Below are positions 8,113 to 16,692 of a DNA stretch of 64,000 nucleotides, piece by piece (within the stretch, counting starts at the first letter, position 1; the number at the start of each line of letters is the position of its first letter). Position numbers and translations under genes: made by a program. Source of the stretch: Haemophilus_D parainfluenzae_AD (lineage in GTDB: Bacteria > Pseudomonadota > Gammaproteobacteria > Enterobacterales > Pasteurellaceae); NCBI RefSeq assembly GCF_001679325.1, contig NZ_LZMX01000028.1; one strand, given 5' to 3'. Below the pieces are notes generated by a model, which saw only the letters and a list, made by a program, of their open reading frames with translations, searched no databases and was not told the DNA's origin.

Positions 8113-8508
8113 CTAAAACTCATCTTGATGTTTAAATTTCAATAAATCTCGACGTTCTTTTTTATTTGGACGACGATCCGGGTGTGGCATTGAAAGCGCA
8201 TTATTTTTTCTTGCCCACGCCATTTCTTCCCGTTTTTTCACACTCTGTGCTGTTTCTTGGTAAAGCAGTTGAGCCTCAGGTGCACCACGACGTTGATCGC
8301 TCAAAGCAATCACTTCAATTTCTTTTTCATCGCTGCCTTGGCGAAGTTTAATCATCGCCCCGATTTCTACATTTTTACTTACTTTGGCACGCTGACCGTT
8401 GTAATGGACTTTGCCCCCTTCAATCATCGCTTTCGCAATGCTACGAGTTTTATAAAAACGCGCCGCCCAAAGCCATTTATCTAAACGCACTTCGTTATTT
8501 TCAGCCAT
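8113..8508 (-). CDS. hslR: Heat shock protein 15, ribosome-associated S4-domain protein HslR
   Basis: The start at 8508 is chosen because GGAAGAG lies just upstream and the 131-residue product then begins MAENNEVRLDKWLWAARF, as in Hsp15; a longer frame to 8595 would run into the divergent gene. The N-terminal S4 RNA-binding fold (about 8-70) is followed by a basic C-terminal tail. Hsp15 binds stalled 50S subunits carrying nascent chain-tRNA and helps recycle them. It is divergent from nudE. Confidence 0.92.
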   Translation of the reverse strand: MAENNEVRLDKWLWAARFYKTRSIAKAMIEGGKVHYNGQRAKVSKNVEIGAMIKLRQGSDEKEIEVIALSDQRRGAPEAQLLYQETAQSVKKREEMAWARKNNALSMPHPDRRPNKKERRDLLKFKHQDEF

Positions 8509-8572
8509 AACTCTTCCTATTTCTCTCACTTTGCGTATGATGAGCCAATGACAAGATAATAGGGCTAATATT

Positions 8573-9121
8573 ATGAAAAAACAACTTCCACACATTCTCT
8601 CCCTTTCTACGGTGGCAAAATCCCGTTTGTTTGAAATTCAAGCTGTTGATCTCAAATTCTCTAATGGAATTGACCGCACTTATGAACGTTTCCGCCCTTT
8701 CAATCGAGATTCAGTGATGGTGATTGCCATTGATGGTGAAGATTTACTCCTGGTTCGTGAATACGCAGTCGGAACAGAACAATATGAGTTAGGCTTTGTA
8801 AAAGGTGGAATGGATACGGGAGAAACACCCGAACAAAGTGCGAATCGTGAATTACAGGAAGAAATTGGCTTGGGGGCAAAAAAATGGACATTTTTACGCA
8901 CGATGAAGATCAATCCACAAATTATGGGCCATAAAATGCACATTTTACTAGGTGAAGATTTATACCCAAATCAACTGGAAGGAGACGAACCTGAGCCATT
9001 AGAAATCGTACATTATCCTTTATCTCAACTTGACGCGCTGTTGATGAGCGATGAATTTAATGAGGCAAGAAACTTAACTGCACTTTATACATTACGAGAT
9101 TATTTAAAAAAACGTCAATAA
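8573..9121 (+). CDS. nudE: ADP compounds hydrolase NudE (Nudix)
   Basis: 182 residues with a full Nudix box (GGMDTGE, then RELQEEIGL), fitting GX5EX7REUXEEXGU. NudE hydrolyses ADP-ribose, NADH and diadenosine polyphosphates to nucleoside monophosphates. The gene order hslR/nudE divergent is also seen in enterobacteria. It carries an uptake core inside the frame at about 8670. Its Shine-Dalgarno is weak. Confidence 0.9.
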   Translation: MKKQLPHILSLSTVAKSRLFEIQAVDLKFSNGIDRTYERFRPFNRDSVMVIAIDGEDLLLVREYAVGTEQYELGFVKGGMDTGETPEQSANRELQEEIGLGAKKWTFLRTMKINPQIMGHKMHILLGEDLYPNQLEGDEPEPLEIVHYPLSQLDALLMSDEFNEARNLTALYTLRDYLKKRQ

Positions 9122-9231
9122 ATCGAATAGATTTAAATAAATTCAAATTATAAATACTTCACTTTAAATAAAACTTGAATAAGTTTCATTTTTTTGAGAA
9201 TGTATGGAAATTTAAAAAAATAGGAAAAACC

Positions 9232-11232
9232 ATGCTTCATAACAACTTAAAAGAATTAACCTTCCGAGGAATGTTTCTTGGTGCATTAATCACCGTGATA
9301 TTTACTGCATCTAATGTTTATTTAGGGCTTAAGGTAGGGATGACATTTGCCTCCTCCATTCCGGCTGCTGTAATCTCTATGGCAATTTTAAAATTCTTCA
9401 AGGATTCCAGTATCTTAGAAAACAACATGGTGCAAACCCAAGCTTCATCTGCGGGGACATTATCTTCTGTTATTTTCGTTCTTCCGGGCCTATTAATGAT
9501 GGGTTACTGGCAAGAATTTCCATTCTGGCAAACTGTGCTTATCTGTGCCTCCGGTGGTACCTTGGGTGTATTATTCACCATCCCGTTACGTCGTGCGATG
9601 GTCGTAAACAGCGACTTACCTTATCCTGAAGGTGTCGCGGCAGCTGAAATCTTAAAAGCCGGCAATAATGACGAAAGTGATAGTGGTGTGAAAGATATTG
9701 CTTACGGTGGTATTTTCGCAGCAACTGTTGCATTCTTCACCAACGCGTTGCGTGTCATGTCTGATAGCGCAAGTGCATGGTTTTCTAACGGCAAAGCCCT
9801 TTTCCAATTACCGATGGGTTTCTCTCTTGCATTAGTGGGGGCGGGTTACTTAATTGGTATCGTGGGCGGTCTTGCGATGTTATTCGGTACATTCCTTGCA
9901 TGGGGTATAGCGGTACCTTATTTCACTGCAACAGGTGATATGCCAACTGATGCCTCTATTGTTAGTTATGCCATGGCTGAATGGAAAACGAAAGTTCGCT
10001 TTATTGGTGTCGGGACTATCGGTATCGCGGCGATTTGGACATTATTAATCCTTCTCAAACCAATGATCGAAGGGATGATTCATTCTTTCCGTATGTTAAA
10101 AGGTTCCCAAGCTGAATCAGAACATCGTATTGATATCGACTTATCACCAAAAACCATCATTTACATTTTATTGGCGACTGTCGTGTTAATCGTAATTTCT
10201 TTATATCACTTCGTTGCTACGGCACCAATTTCTGCTGAACTTGCCATTTTATTAGTGGTGGTTTGTACTCTACTTGCTGTGTTAATTGGTTTCTTCGTCG
10301 CAGCGGCATCGGGTTATATGGCGGGATTAGTTGGTTCATCCTCTAGCCCAATTTCAGGTATTGGGATTATTTCCGTGATCGTGATTTCACTTGTTTTAGT
10401 AACCATTGGTAAAAGCAGTGGCTTATTTGAAACTGCAGATGGTCAAAAATTCTTAACCGCATTAACCTTGTTCACCGCATCGATCGTTTTAACCACAGCA
10501 ACGATTTCAAACGATAACTTGCAAGACTTAAAAACCGGTCTTCTAGTTGAAGCCACCCCTTGGAGACAACAGGTTGCATTGATTATCGGTTGTTTCGTTG
10601 GTGCGTTAGTGATTGCGCCAGTATTAGAAATTTTATACCACGCTTATGGCTTCACGGGTGCATTACCGCGTCCAGACATGGATCCAACACAAGCGCTTTC
10701 TGCACCGCAAGCAACCATTATGACCACCATCTCACAAGGTATTTTTACCAACCATTTAGAATGGACTTATATTTTAACTGGTGTAGGGTTAGGTATTGTA
10801 TTGATTATTGTGGATGCATTTATGCGTAAAACCAGCAAAGGTCGCTTTGCCTTACCAGTATTAGCGGTAGGTATTGGTATTTACTTACCACCATCAATCA
10901 ATATGCCGGTTGTGGTCGGTGCTGTGATGGCATGGCTTATCACACGCAATATTAAGAGCTATGCAAAACGCACTAACGATACTGAAGTGGAGAAAAAAGC
11001 AGAACGTTTCGGTACACTTTTTGCAGCTGGTTTAATTGTGGGGGAAAGTTTAATGGGCGTAATTTTAGCTTTCATTATCGCAGCATCAGTGACATCTGGC
11101 GGTTCTGAAGCACCATTAGCCTTAGAGTTAAAAAACTGGGATAATATAGGTGAATTACTCGGTCTTGCCGTGTTCATCTTTGGTATTTTTGTTTTCATTT
11201 CTCGCGTATTACGTGCGAAGAGATCAAAATAA
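9232..11232 (+). CDS. OPT family oligopeptide transporter
   Basis: I place the start at the ATG at 9232, preceded by AGGA, rather than at an upstream TTG at 9175. The 666-residue protein is highly hydrophobic with roughly 15-16 membrane spans and the conserved N-terminal ELTFRGMFLGALITVIFTASN. It fits the bacterial OPT subfamily (TIGR00733), proton-coupled importers whose substrates are peptides or metal chelates; the substrate here is unknown. A strong UUCG hairpin follows, then a small membrane protein gene. Confidence 0.88.
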   Translation: MLHNNLKELTFRGMFLGALITVIFTASNVYLGLKVGMTFASSIPAAVISMAILKFFKDSSILENNMVQTQASSAGTLSSVIFVLPGLLMMGYWQEFPFWQTVLICASGGTLGVLFTIPLRRAMVVNSDLPYPEGVAAAEILKAGNNDESDSGVKDIAYGGIFAATVAFFTNALRVMSDSASAWFSNGKALFQLPMGFSLALVGAGYLIGIVGGLAMLFGTFLAWGIAVPYFTATGDMPTDASIVSYAMAEWKTKVRFIGVGTIGIAAIWTLLILLKPMIEGMIHSFRMLKGSQAESEHRIDIDLSPKTIIYILLATVVLIVISLYHFVATAPISAELAILLVVVCTLLAVLIGFFVAAASGYMAGLVGSSSSPISGIGIISVIVISLVLVTIGKSSGLFETADGQKFLTALTLFTASIVLTTATISNDNLQDLKTGLLVEATPWRQQVALIIGCFVGALVIAPVLEILYHAYGFTGALPRPDMDPTQALSAPQATIMTTISQGIFTNHLEWTYILTGVGLGIVLIIVDAFMRKTSKGRFALPVLAVGIGIYLPPSINMPVVVGAVMAWLITRNIKSYAKRTNDTEVEKKAERFGTLFAAGLIVGESLMGVILAFIIAASVTSGGSEAPLALELKNWDNIGELLGLAVFIFGIFVFISRVLRAKRSK

Positions 11233-11240
11233 CAGATGAA

Positions 11241-11266
11241 AATAGGCTATCTTCGGATAGCCTATT
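11241..11266 (+). terminator. UUCG-capped hairpin after the OPT gene
   Basis: A perfect 11-bp stem (11241-11251 with 11256-11266) capped by TTCG, a very stable tetraloop. No T-run follows, so it may stabilise the upstream mRNA 3' end or attenuate rather than fully terminate. Confidence 0.6.
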
Positions 11267-11279
11267 ACAGGAGTATAAA

Positions 11280-11684
11280 GTGTCAACTCAATCCCCCTAT
11301 TTGAATGCAATTATTCTCTTTCCACTTATTACACAAGTGATTGGAAGTAGTATAGCTTATGTTGTTTTTGAATTAGACTATTACCGAGAAGGCTATTTTG
11401 ACTCAGCCTTATTCGGTTTTTTTTTGACATTTTGGTTATTCACCGTACCCACAATCATTATTGCCTATTTTACTAAACGCTGTGGTTACCTTCGATATCA
11501 ATGGAAAAAAATCCTCTTTCTCTCGTTTATTATTGTTTTTTGTTACTGGAGTACAGGTAATTTGATAATAGCTCCCAATACAAAATACCTTACTGATCGA
11601 GCATTATTCGTACTTAGCGGTTCTATTATTATGACAATCTATACAATCATTATCCTGCCACTGCTATTGCCTAAATCAAAGTAG
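11280..11684 (+). CDS. Small four-span membrane protein, unknown function
   Basis: 134 residues starting at GTG 11280, with AGGAG just before it. Four predicted membrane helices (about 10-28, 42-62, 77-95, 108-128) cover most of the chain, with charged loops such as TKRCGY. I do not recognise the family. It lies 47 bp after the OPT gene across a stable hairpin and 9 bp before cysQ, so it may be co-transcribed with either. Confidence 0.6.
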   Translation: MSTQSPYLNAIILFPLITQVIGSSIAYVVFELDYYREGYFDSALFGFFLTFWLFTVPTIIIAYFTKRCGYLRYQWKKILFLSFIIVFCYWSTGNLIIAPNTKYLTDRALFVLSGSIIMTIYTIIILPLLLPKSK

Positions 11685-11693
11685 AAAATAAGC

Positions 11694-12500
11694 ATGCTAT
11701 TATCTCAATCTCTTCTCGATCAAATCCTTAAACTCGCCAATGAAGCAGGAAAACATTTAGCTCGTTTTTACCAACAGGATGTGAAAATACAAACTAAATC
11801 GGATAATACCCCTGTCACGGAAGCAGATTTATTTGTCAGCCAATTTTTAATCGAAAAACTGACCGCACTTTTCCCTGATATTCCTGTTCTTTCAGAGGAA
11901 AACTGCAATATTCCCTTTAAACAACGCCAAACTTGGCAAACCTATTGGTTGATCGATCCCCTTGATGGCACACAGCAATTTATTAATCGCACTGATCAAT
12001 TTTCAGTTTTAATCACTCTGGTACAACACAACAAACCTATACTTGGCGTCATTCACTTTCCTATTCTAAATATCACTTATTACGCCATGAAAAGTTTCGG
12101 GGCTTTCAAACAAACCGACAAAGAGATAAAAGCCTTACAACCAAGAAAAATCGATCTCACAAAACCGTTAAAAATCGCCGTTGGCGCGACCACTTCACAA
12201 GAAAAAGTGCGGTCAATTTTAACGAAGAATTTGTTATGCAAATTTACGGTGGTCGGTTCTAGTAGTTTAAAAAGTGGTTTAGTCGCAGAAGGAACCGTTG
12301 ATTGCTATATTCGCCTCGGTAAAACCGGTGAATGGGACACAGCAGGTTCTGAAATTTTATTAGCTGAAATCAATGGCGGAATTTTCGATCCACACTTTCA
12401 GCCACTCACCTATAACCAGCGTGAAAGTTTAATTAATCCAAACTTTGTGATGGTGTCAGATAATACACAAAATTGGGCATCTGTCTTTCAATTTAATTGA
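11694..12500 (+). CDS. cysQ: 3'(2'),5'-bisphosphate nucleotidase CysQ
   Basis: 268 residues of the inositol-monophosphatase fold. Metal-binding motifs are visible: SEEN near 67, DPLDGTQQF near 87-95 and WDTAGSEILL near 214. CysQ removes the 3' phosphate of PAP and related nucleotides, by-products of sulphate assimilation and acyl-carrier transfer, in the cytoplasm. Two uptake cores lie within the gene. zwf follows at once. Confidence 0.88.
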   Translation: MLLSQSLLDQILKLANEAGKHLARFYQQDVKIQTKSDNTPVTEADLFVSQFLIEKLTALFPDIPVLSEENCNIPFKQRQTWQTYWLIDPLDGTQQFINRTDQFSVLITLVQHNKPILGVIHFPILNITYYAMKSFGAFKQTDKEIKALQPRKIDLTKPLKIAVGATTSQEKVRSILTKNLLCKFTVVGSSSLKSGLVAEGTVDCYIRLGKTGEWDTAGSEILLAEINGGIFDPHFQPLTYNQRESLINPNFVMVSDNTQNWASVFQFN

Positions 12501-12572
12501 TTGGTTCGATTGGTAAAGTGCAGTAATATATTGCATTATTTAAAAAAACTACTCGGAACAATAAGGAATAAT

Positions 12573-14054
12573 ATGCAAACTAATAATAACTGTATCGTGA
12601 TTTTTGGTGCTTCCGGTGATTTGACTCACCGTAAACTCATTCCAGCACTTTATAATCTGTTCAAATTTGGTCGTTTAAACAAATTTTCTGTATTGGGTGT
12701 CGCGCGTTCAGAATTAAACGATGACACTTTCCGTGAAAAAATGCGTGAAGCGCTACTTGAAACAGAAGAAACCACGCCAGAAACGCTAGACGCTTTTTGT
12801 AGCCATCTCTATTATCAAGCCGTAAATACATCTGATGCAGCCGATTACGGTAAATTAGTACCTCGTTTAGAAGAATTACATACTAAATATCAAACGAATG
12901 GCAACACCCTTTACTATATGTCCACACCACCAAGCTTATATGGTGTAATTCCAGAATGTCTTGCGGCTCATGGTTTAAACGAAGAAAAAGACGGTTGGAA
13001 ACGTATTATTGTCGAAAAACCTTTTGGTTACGATGAAAAAACAGCACAAGAACTCGACGTCCAAATTCATCGTTTCTTTGAAGAACATCAAATCTATCGT
13101 ATTGACCATTATCTTGGTAAAGAAACCGTACAAAACTTACTTGTTTTACGTTTCTCAAATGGGTGGTTTGAGCCTCTCTGGAACCGTAATTTCATTGATT
13201 ATGTGGAAATTACCGGTGCTGAATCAATTGGTGTAGAAGAGCGTGGTGGTTATTATGATGGCTCCGGTGCAATGCGTGATATGTTCCAAAACCACTTATT
13301 ACAAGTTTTAGCCATGGTAGCAATGGAACCGCCCGCAATCATTAATGCGAACTCAATGCGTGATGAAGTAGCCAAAGTTATGCACTCTTTACGTCCATTA
13401 ACGCAAGATGACGTTGAGCACAACTTAGTGCTTGGTCAATATACTGCAGCGGAAATTGATGGCAAAGAAGTTAAAGGCTATTTACAAGAAAAAGGCGTTC
13501 CAGCTAACTCTCGCACTGAAACCTTTATGGCATTACGTTGCGAAATCGAAAACTGGCGTTGGGCTGGCGTACCTTTCTATGTGCGTACAGGGAAACGCTT
13601 ACCGGCACGTGTGACGGAAATTGTAATTCATTTTAAAACTACTCCGCACCCTGTATTCAGCCAAAATGCACCAGAAAATAAATTGATCATTCGTATTCAG
13701 CCTGATGAAGCCATTTCAATGCGCTTTGGTTTGAAAAAACCAGGTGCAGGCTTTGAAGCCAAAGAAGTATCAATGGATTTCCGTTATGCCGATTTAGCCG
13801 ACGAGCAAGTACTCACGGCTTATGAACGCTTATTACTTGATGCGATGAAAGGCGATGCGACACTCTTTGCGCGTACTGATGCCGTACACGCTGCATGGAA
13901 ATTTGTTCAACCGATTTTAGACTACAAAGACGCAGGCGGTCGAGTTCATGAATATGAAGCGGGTACTTGGGGACCAGTTGCCGCTGAAAAACTCATTGCG
14001 AAAAGTGGTCGCGTATGGCGTAAACCAAGCGGTAAAATGAAGAAAAAGGTTTAA
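12573..14054 (+). CDS. zwf: Glucose-6-phosphate 1-dehydrogenase
   Basis: The start at 12573 follows AAGGA and gives a 493-residue protein beginning MQTNNNCIVIFGASGDLTHRKL; the frame extends upstream to 12501 but that part is not protein-like. The NADP-binding GASGDLT motif, EKPFGYD, and the active-site RIDHYLGKE are all present. The enzyme oxidises glucose 6-phosphate to 6-phosphogluconolactone, the first step of the oxidative pentose phosphate pathway. pgl follows after 65 bp and gnd lies 3.4 kb further on. Confidence 0.97.
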   Translation: MQTNNNCIVIFGASGDLTHRKLIPALYNLFKFGRLNKFSVLGVARSELNDDTFREKMREALLETEETTPETLDAFCSHLYYQAVNTSDAADYGKLVPRLEELHTKYQTNGNTLYYMSTPPSLYGVIPECLAAHGLNEEKDGWKRIIVEKPFGYDEKTAQELDVQIHRFFEEHQIYRIDHYLGKETVQNLLVLRFSNGWFEPLWNRNFIDYVEITGAESIGVEERGGYYDGSGAMRDMFQNHLLQVLAMVAMEPPAIINANSMRDEVAKVMHSLRPLTQDDVEHNLVLGQYTAAEIDGKEVKGYLQEKGVPANSRTETFMALRCEIENWRWAGVPFYVRTGKRLPARVTEIVIHFKTTPHPVFSQNAPENKLIIRIQPDEAISMRFGLKKPGAGFEAKEVSMDFRYADLADEQVLTAYERLLLDAMKGDATLFARTDAVHAAWKFVQPILDYKDAGGRVHEYEAGTWGPVAAEKLIAKSGRVWRKPSGKMKKKV

Positions 14055-14119
14055 TCATCAATATCTCGCCTTCTTCAATAAATAGAAGAAGGCTTATCAC
14101 CGAATAGAGAGAAACAAAC

Positions 14120-14818
14120 ATGAACACCATTACCTTCCCAACAGCTCAGCATGCTGTTGAAAAGATTGCTCAAGAATTTGTGATTTATAGCCAATTAAAT
14201 CACCCTGTGCATATTTCTCTTTCTGGAGGTTCAACGCCTAAGCTGTTATTCAAAACTTTAGCCAAAGCGCCTTATACCGAACAAATCAACTGGAAGAATC
14301 TGCATTTTTGGTGGGGCGATGATCGCATGGTTCAACCAACCAATCCAGAAAGCAACTACGGTGAAGTGCAAAAGCTCTTATTCGATCATATTCAAATTCC
14401 CGCAGAAAATATCCACCGAATTTGTGGCGAAAATGAACCTCACTTTGAGTTAAAACGCTTTGAAGAAGAATTAAGTGCGGTCATTCCAAACGGTGTTTTT
14501 GATTGGATCATTTTAGGTATGGGGACTGACGGTCATACAGCTTCTCTCTTCCCACATCAAACTAATTTTGATGATGAAAACCTAGCTGTCATTGCTAAAC
14601 ACCCTGAAAGCGGTCAAATTCGCATTTCTAAAACAGCCAAACTCATTGAACAAGCCAAACGCATTACCTATTTAGTCACTGGCGAAAGCAAAGCAGACAT
14701 TTTAAAAGAAATCCAAACGACTCCTGCAGAAAACCTTCCTTACCCTGCAGCCAAAATTAAAGCAAAAAATGGGGTAACAGAATGGTATTTGGATAAAGCG
14801 GCGGCGAAATTGCTATAA
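14120..14818 (+). CDS. pgl: 6-phosphogluconolactonase (DevB type)
   Basis: 232 residues of the glucosamine-6-phosphate isomerase/lactonase superfamily with SLSGGSTPKLL at about 34-44 and LGMGTDGHTASLFP in the middle. It hydrolyses 6-phosphogluconolactone to 6-phosphogluconate, the second step after Zwf. It is preceded by AGAGAGAAAC and probably shares the zwf transcript. An uptake core is inside the frame. Confidence 0.95.
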   Translation: MNTITFPTAQHAVEKIAQEFVIYSQLNHPVHISLSGGSTPKLLFKTLAKAPYTEQINWKNLHFWWGDDRMVQPTNPESNYGEVQKLLFDHIQIPAENIHRICGENEPHFELKRFEEELSAVIPNGVFDWIILGMGTDGHTASLFPHQTNFDDENLAVIAKHPESGQIRISKTAKLIEQAKRITYLVTGESKADILKEIQTTPAENLPYPAAKIKAKNGVTEWYLDKAAAKLL

Positions 14819-14851
14819 CAAGTTGAGTATCAAATATCATAGGATTGCAAA

Positions 14852-15244
14852 ATGATAGACTACAAAGTGAATGAACCAATTTCAGTTAAACAATTTATTG
14901 AATTGTTAAATAAAACAACGCTTGGGGCACGCCGTCCGTTAGAGGATGAAAAACGCGTCGCGGCAATGTTGCATCATGCGGATTTATTAGTGACCGCTTG
15001 GGATGGTGAACAATTAGTGGGCGTGGCACGTTCCGTGACGGATTTTGCCTATTGCTGTTATTTATCTGATTTAGCGGTTGATGAACAATATCAAAAACAA
15101 GGTATCGGCTTGCAGTTAATTGAACACACTAAACAAGCCTTACATCCACAAGCCAAAATTGTGCTTTTATCTGCTCCACAAGCTGTGGATTACTATCCGC
15201 ATATTGGATTTACTCAGCATATGAGTGCATGGACGAAGAGTTAA
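14852..15244 (+). CDS. GNAT family N-acetyltransferase
   Basis: 130 residues with the GNAT acetyl-CoA binding signature DLAVDEQYQKQGIGLQLIEH (Q/RxxGxG/A type). It resembles small YhbS-like acetyltransferases with an unknown substrate. A damaged copy of its 3' half lies 410 bp downstream, so this locus has been duplicated. It follows pgl at 33 bp and has no strong terminator before it. Confidence 0.82.
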   Translation: MIDYKVNEPISVKQFIELLNKTTLGARRPLEDEKRVAAMLHHADLLVTAWDGEQLVGVARSVTDFAYCCYLSDLAVDEQYQKQGIGLQLIEHTKQALHPQAKIVLLSAPQAVDYYPHIGFTQHMSAWTKS

Positions 15245-15304
15245 TTTATTAGCATTGTACGGACTAAAATAAGATATAGATACATTAGATGCGGAGTGAC
15301 TTTA

Positions 15305-15637
15305 ATGTTGAATCTAGATGATAAAAAATTTGTTGCTGTTGAAAACACCGCAAATGGTGAAGTCAGTAGTCAAACAGAATTTCATTACCATCAACAAGGT
15401 AAAATGATTTGGGCAGAATATGGTGGCGGTGAAATTTTAAAAGGCTTTTTAATTGGAAAATGGATTGACGATACTCAAATTGAATTTACGTATCAACATT
15501 TAAATCAATCTCTAGAAAATCGTTTGGGGCGTTGCTGTACAACATTTTCTTTAGAAAAAAGTAAACTCATCGGTCATGAAAAATGGCAGTGGCTAGACAC
15601 GTTAGAGCAAGGCAGCTCTTTAATTAGAGAAATTTAA
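15305..15637 (+). CDS. Small protein of unknown function
   Basis: The start at 15305 lies 8 nt after GGAG; an in-frame GTG at 15296 overlaps that ribosome binding site. The 110 residues look like a beta-rich fold with alternating polar and aromatic residues (GKMIWAEYGGGEILKGFLIGKW) and no signal peptide or membrane span. Similar proteins in other bacteria carry only vague annotations, and I do not assign a function. It sits between the GNAT gene and the GNAT remnant. Confidence 0.6.
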   Translation: MLNLDDKKFVAVENTANGEVSSQTEFHYHQQGKMIWAEYGGGEILKGFLIGKWIDDTQIEFTYQHLNQSLENRLGRCCTTFSLEKSKLIGHEKWQWLDTLEQGSSLIREI

Positions 15638-15653
15638 AAGAAGTTTTGCTATA

Positions 15654-15809
15654 GAATATCTGAAACAAGGTATCATCTTGCAATTGATTGAACACACTAA
15701 ACAAGTCTTACATCCACAAGCCAAAATTGTGCTTTTATCTGCTACGTAAGCTGTAGATTATTATCCGCATTAGATTTATGCAACATATAGTGCGTGGGCA
15801 AAGAGTTAA
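15654..15809 (+). pseudogene. Remnant of a second GNAT acetyltransferase gene
   Basis: This stretch matches the last ~155 bp of the GNAT gene at 14852-15244, including its final AAGAGTTAA. It carries an in-frame TAA where the parent has CAA, and a 2-bp deletion shortly after CCGCAT. It has no start. It is therefore a truncated, broken paralogous copy. Confidence 0.85.
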
Positions 15810-15833
15810 TTTAATTGTATAAGGGAAACCTTG

Positions 15834-16229
15834 ATGTCTACAACACAGCTTGGAAATGCGAAAAAAATTATTGATGATAATTATGAAGAAAATCCTAATA
15901 GTTTTTTATACGACTTTTGTCGAAATTCTTTTTTTTGCAAAGAGAAATTTGAAGAATATTTAGATGCTATTGGCTATCTGATCGCTATTAATTATCAAAG
16001 ATATAAATTTGATAGAGTAAAGCTAGTTCAGATAAATGATATACAAGCTCAAATTTTAATTTATTTGGGATACCACAAAGATCCTTCAGATGTGATTTTT
16101 ATTGAAAACTTACCTGAATATATAAATGAAGGAATTATTACTCCTTTGCGGGAAAGAACAAATAGCTATAATTCTGGATTCTTTAATAGAGATATTTTTG
16201 ATTATATTATAAAAAATAAACACAAATAG
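15834..16229 (+). CDS. Small hypothetical protein, A+T-rich
   Basis: 131 residues from ATG 15834, with AAGGG upstream. The chain is rich in Asn, Ile, Tyr and Phe (NYEENPNSFLYDFCRNSFFC), with no signal peptide and no motif that I recognise. Codons are clearly more A+T-rich than in neighbouring metabolic genes, suggesting recent acquisition. It could be an immunity-type protein from a toxin locus, but nothing in the sequence proves that. Confidence 0.5.
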   Translation: MSTTQLGNAKKIIDDNYEENPNSFLYDFCRNSFFCKEKFEEYLDAIGYLIAINYQRYKFDRVKLVQINDIQAQILIYLGYHKDPSDVIFIENLPEYINEGIITPLRERTNSYNSGFFNRDIFDYIIKNKHK

Positions 16230-16239
16230 TTGATATCTT

Positions 16240-16304
16240 AGGGTGCTGGGATTTGTCCGACTATTAACTATTTCAAAAATTACGGTGGGCTAAACCCCAC
16301 CCTA
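16240..16304. repeat. Small element with inverted ends before the gnd remnant
   Basis: TAGGGTG at 16240-16246 is inverted as CACCCTA at 16298-16304, with an inner hairpin GGTGGG / CCCACC. The end CCCTACAAC is shared with the sequence just upstream of intact gnd, where a different hairpin (GTGCAA / TTGCAC) precedes it. It may be a short repeat element. Confidence 0.35.
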
Positions 16305-16557
16305 CAACAGGAGAAAACAATTTCAGTAAAAAGGCGAAATCGGTGTTATCGGCTTAGCCGTAATAGGACAGAACCTCATTTTAAATATGGGCGACCACGG
16401 GTTTAAAGTGGTGGCGTATAACCGTACCACATCCAAAGTGGATGAATTTTTACAAGGTGCAGTAAAAGGCACTAATATTATCGGTGCATACTCTTTAGAA
16501 GATTTAGCCGCTAAATTAGAAAAAACGCGCAAAGTGATGTTAATGGTGCGTGCAGGA
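16298..16557 (+). pseudogene. Truncated, inactivated copy of the gnd 5' end
   Basis: From CACCCTACAAC to about codon 78 this is nearly identical to 17426-17687, the ribosome binding region and N-terminal coding part of gnd. The start codon reads ATT instead of ATG, one extra A causes a frameshift within the first six codons, and homology stops abruptly after GTGCGTGC. It cannot make 6-phosphogluconate dehydrogenase. Confidence 0.9.
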
Positions 16558-16592
16558 GACGCGCACCATCACGGGAGTTAAAAAACGCTTGG

Positions 16593-16610
16593 AAAAGTGA
16601 CCGCACTTTT
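16593..16610. terminator. Short hairpin with an uptake core
   Basis: AAAAGTG (16593-16599) pairs with CACTTTT (16604-16610) around ACCG. It follows the gnd remnant and may act as a weak terminator. Confidence 0.4.
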
Positions 16611-16637
16611 GCGTAACAAGAAGATGGATTACTGATA

Positions 16638-16677
16638 GCGCACGCTTCATAGAGTGNNCACTCTATGAAGCGTGCGC
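16638..16677. repeat. 19-bp perfect inverted repeat around an NN gap
   Basis: Bases 16638-16656 and 16659-16677 are exact reverse complements, separated only by NN at 16657-16658. The Ns mark an unresolved join, so real sequence may be missing here, or a hairpin stopped sequencing. Confidence 0.9.
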
Positions 16678-16692
16678 ATAGGAAGGCGCAAT

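Noticed and set aside
12501..12572. Upstream extension of zwf
   Set aside because: No Shine-Dalgarno, and glucose-6-phosphate dehydrogenases begin close to the ATG at 12573.
16387..16581. A separate 64-residue gene
   Set aside because: It is the in-frame fragment of the truncated gnd copy, with no start of its own.
16638..16677. The inverted repeat as ends of an insertion sequence
   Set aside because: The arms abut an NN gap with nothing between them; an assembly join or hairpin explains it better.
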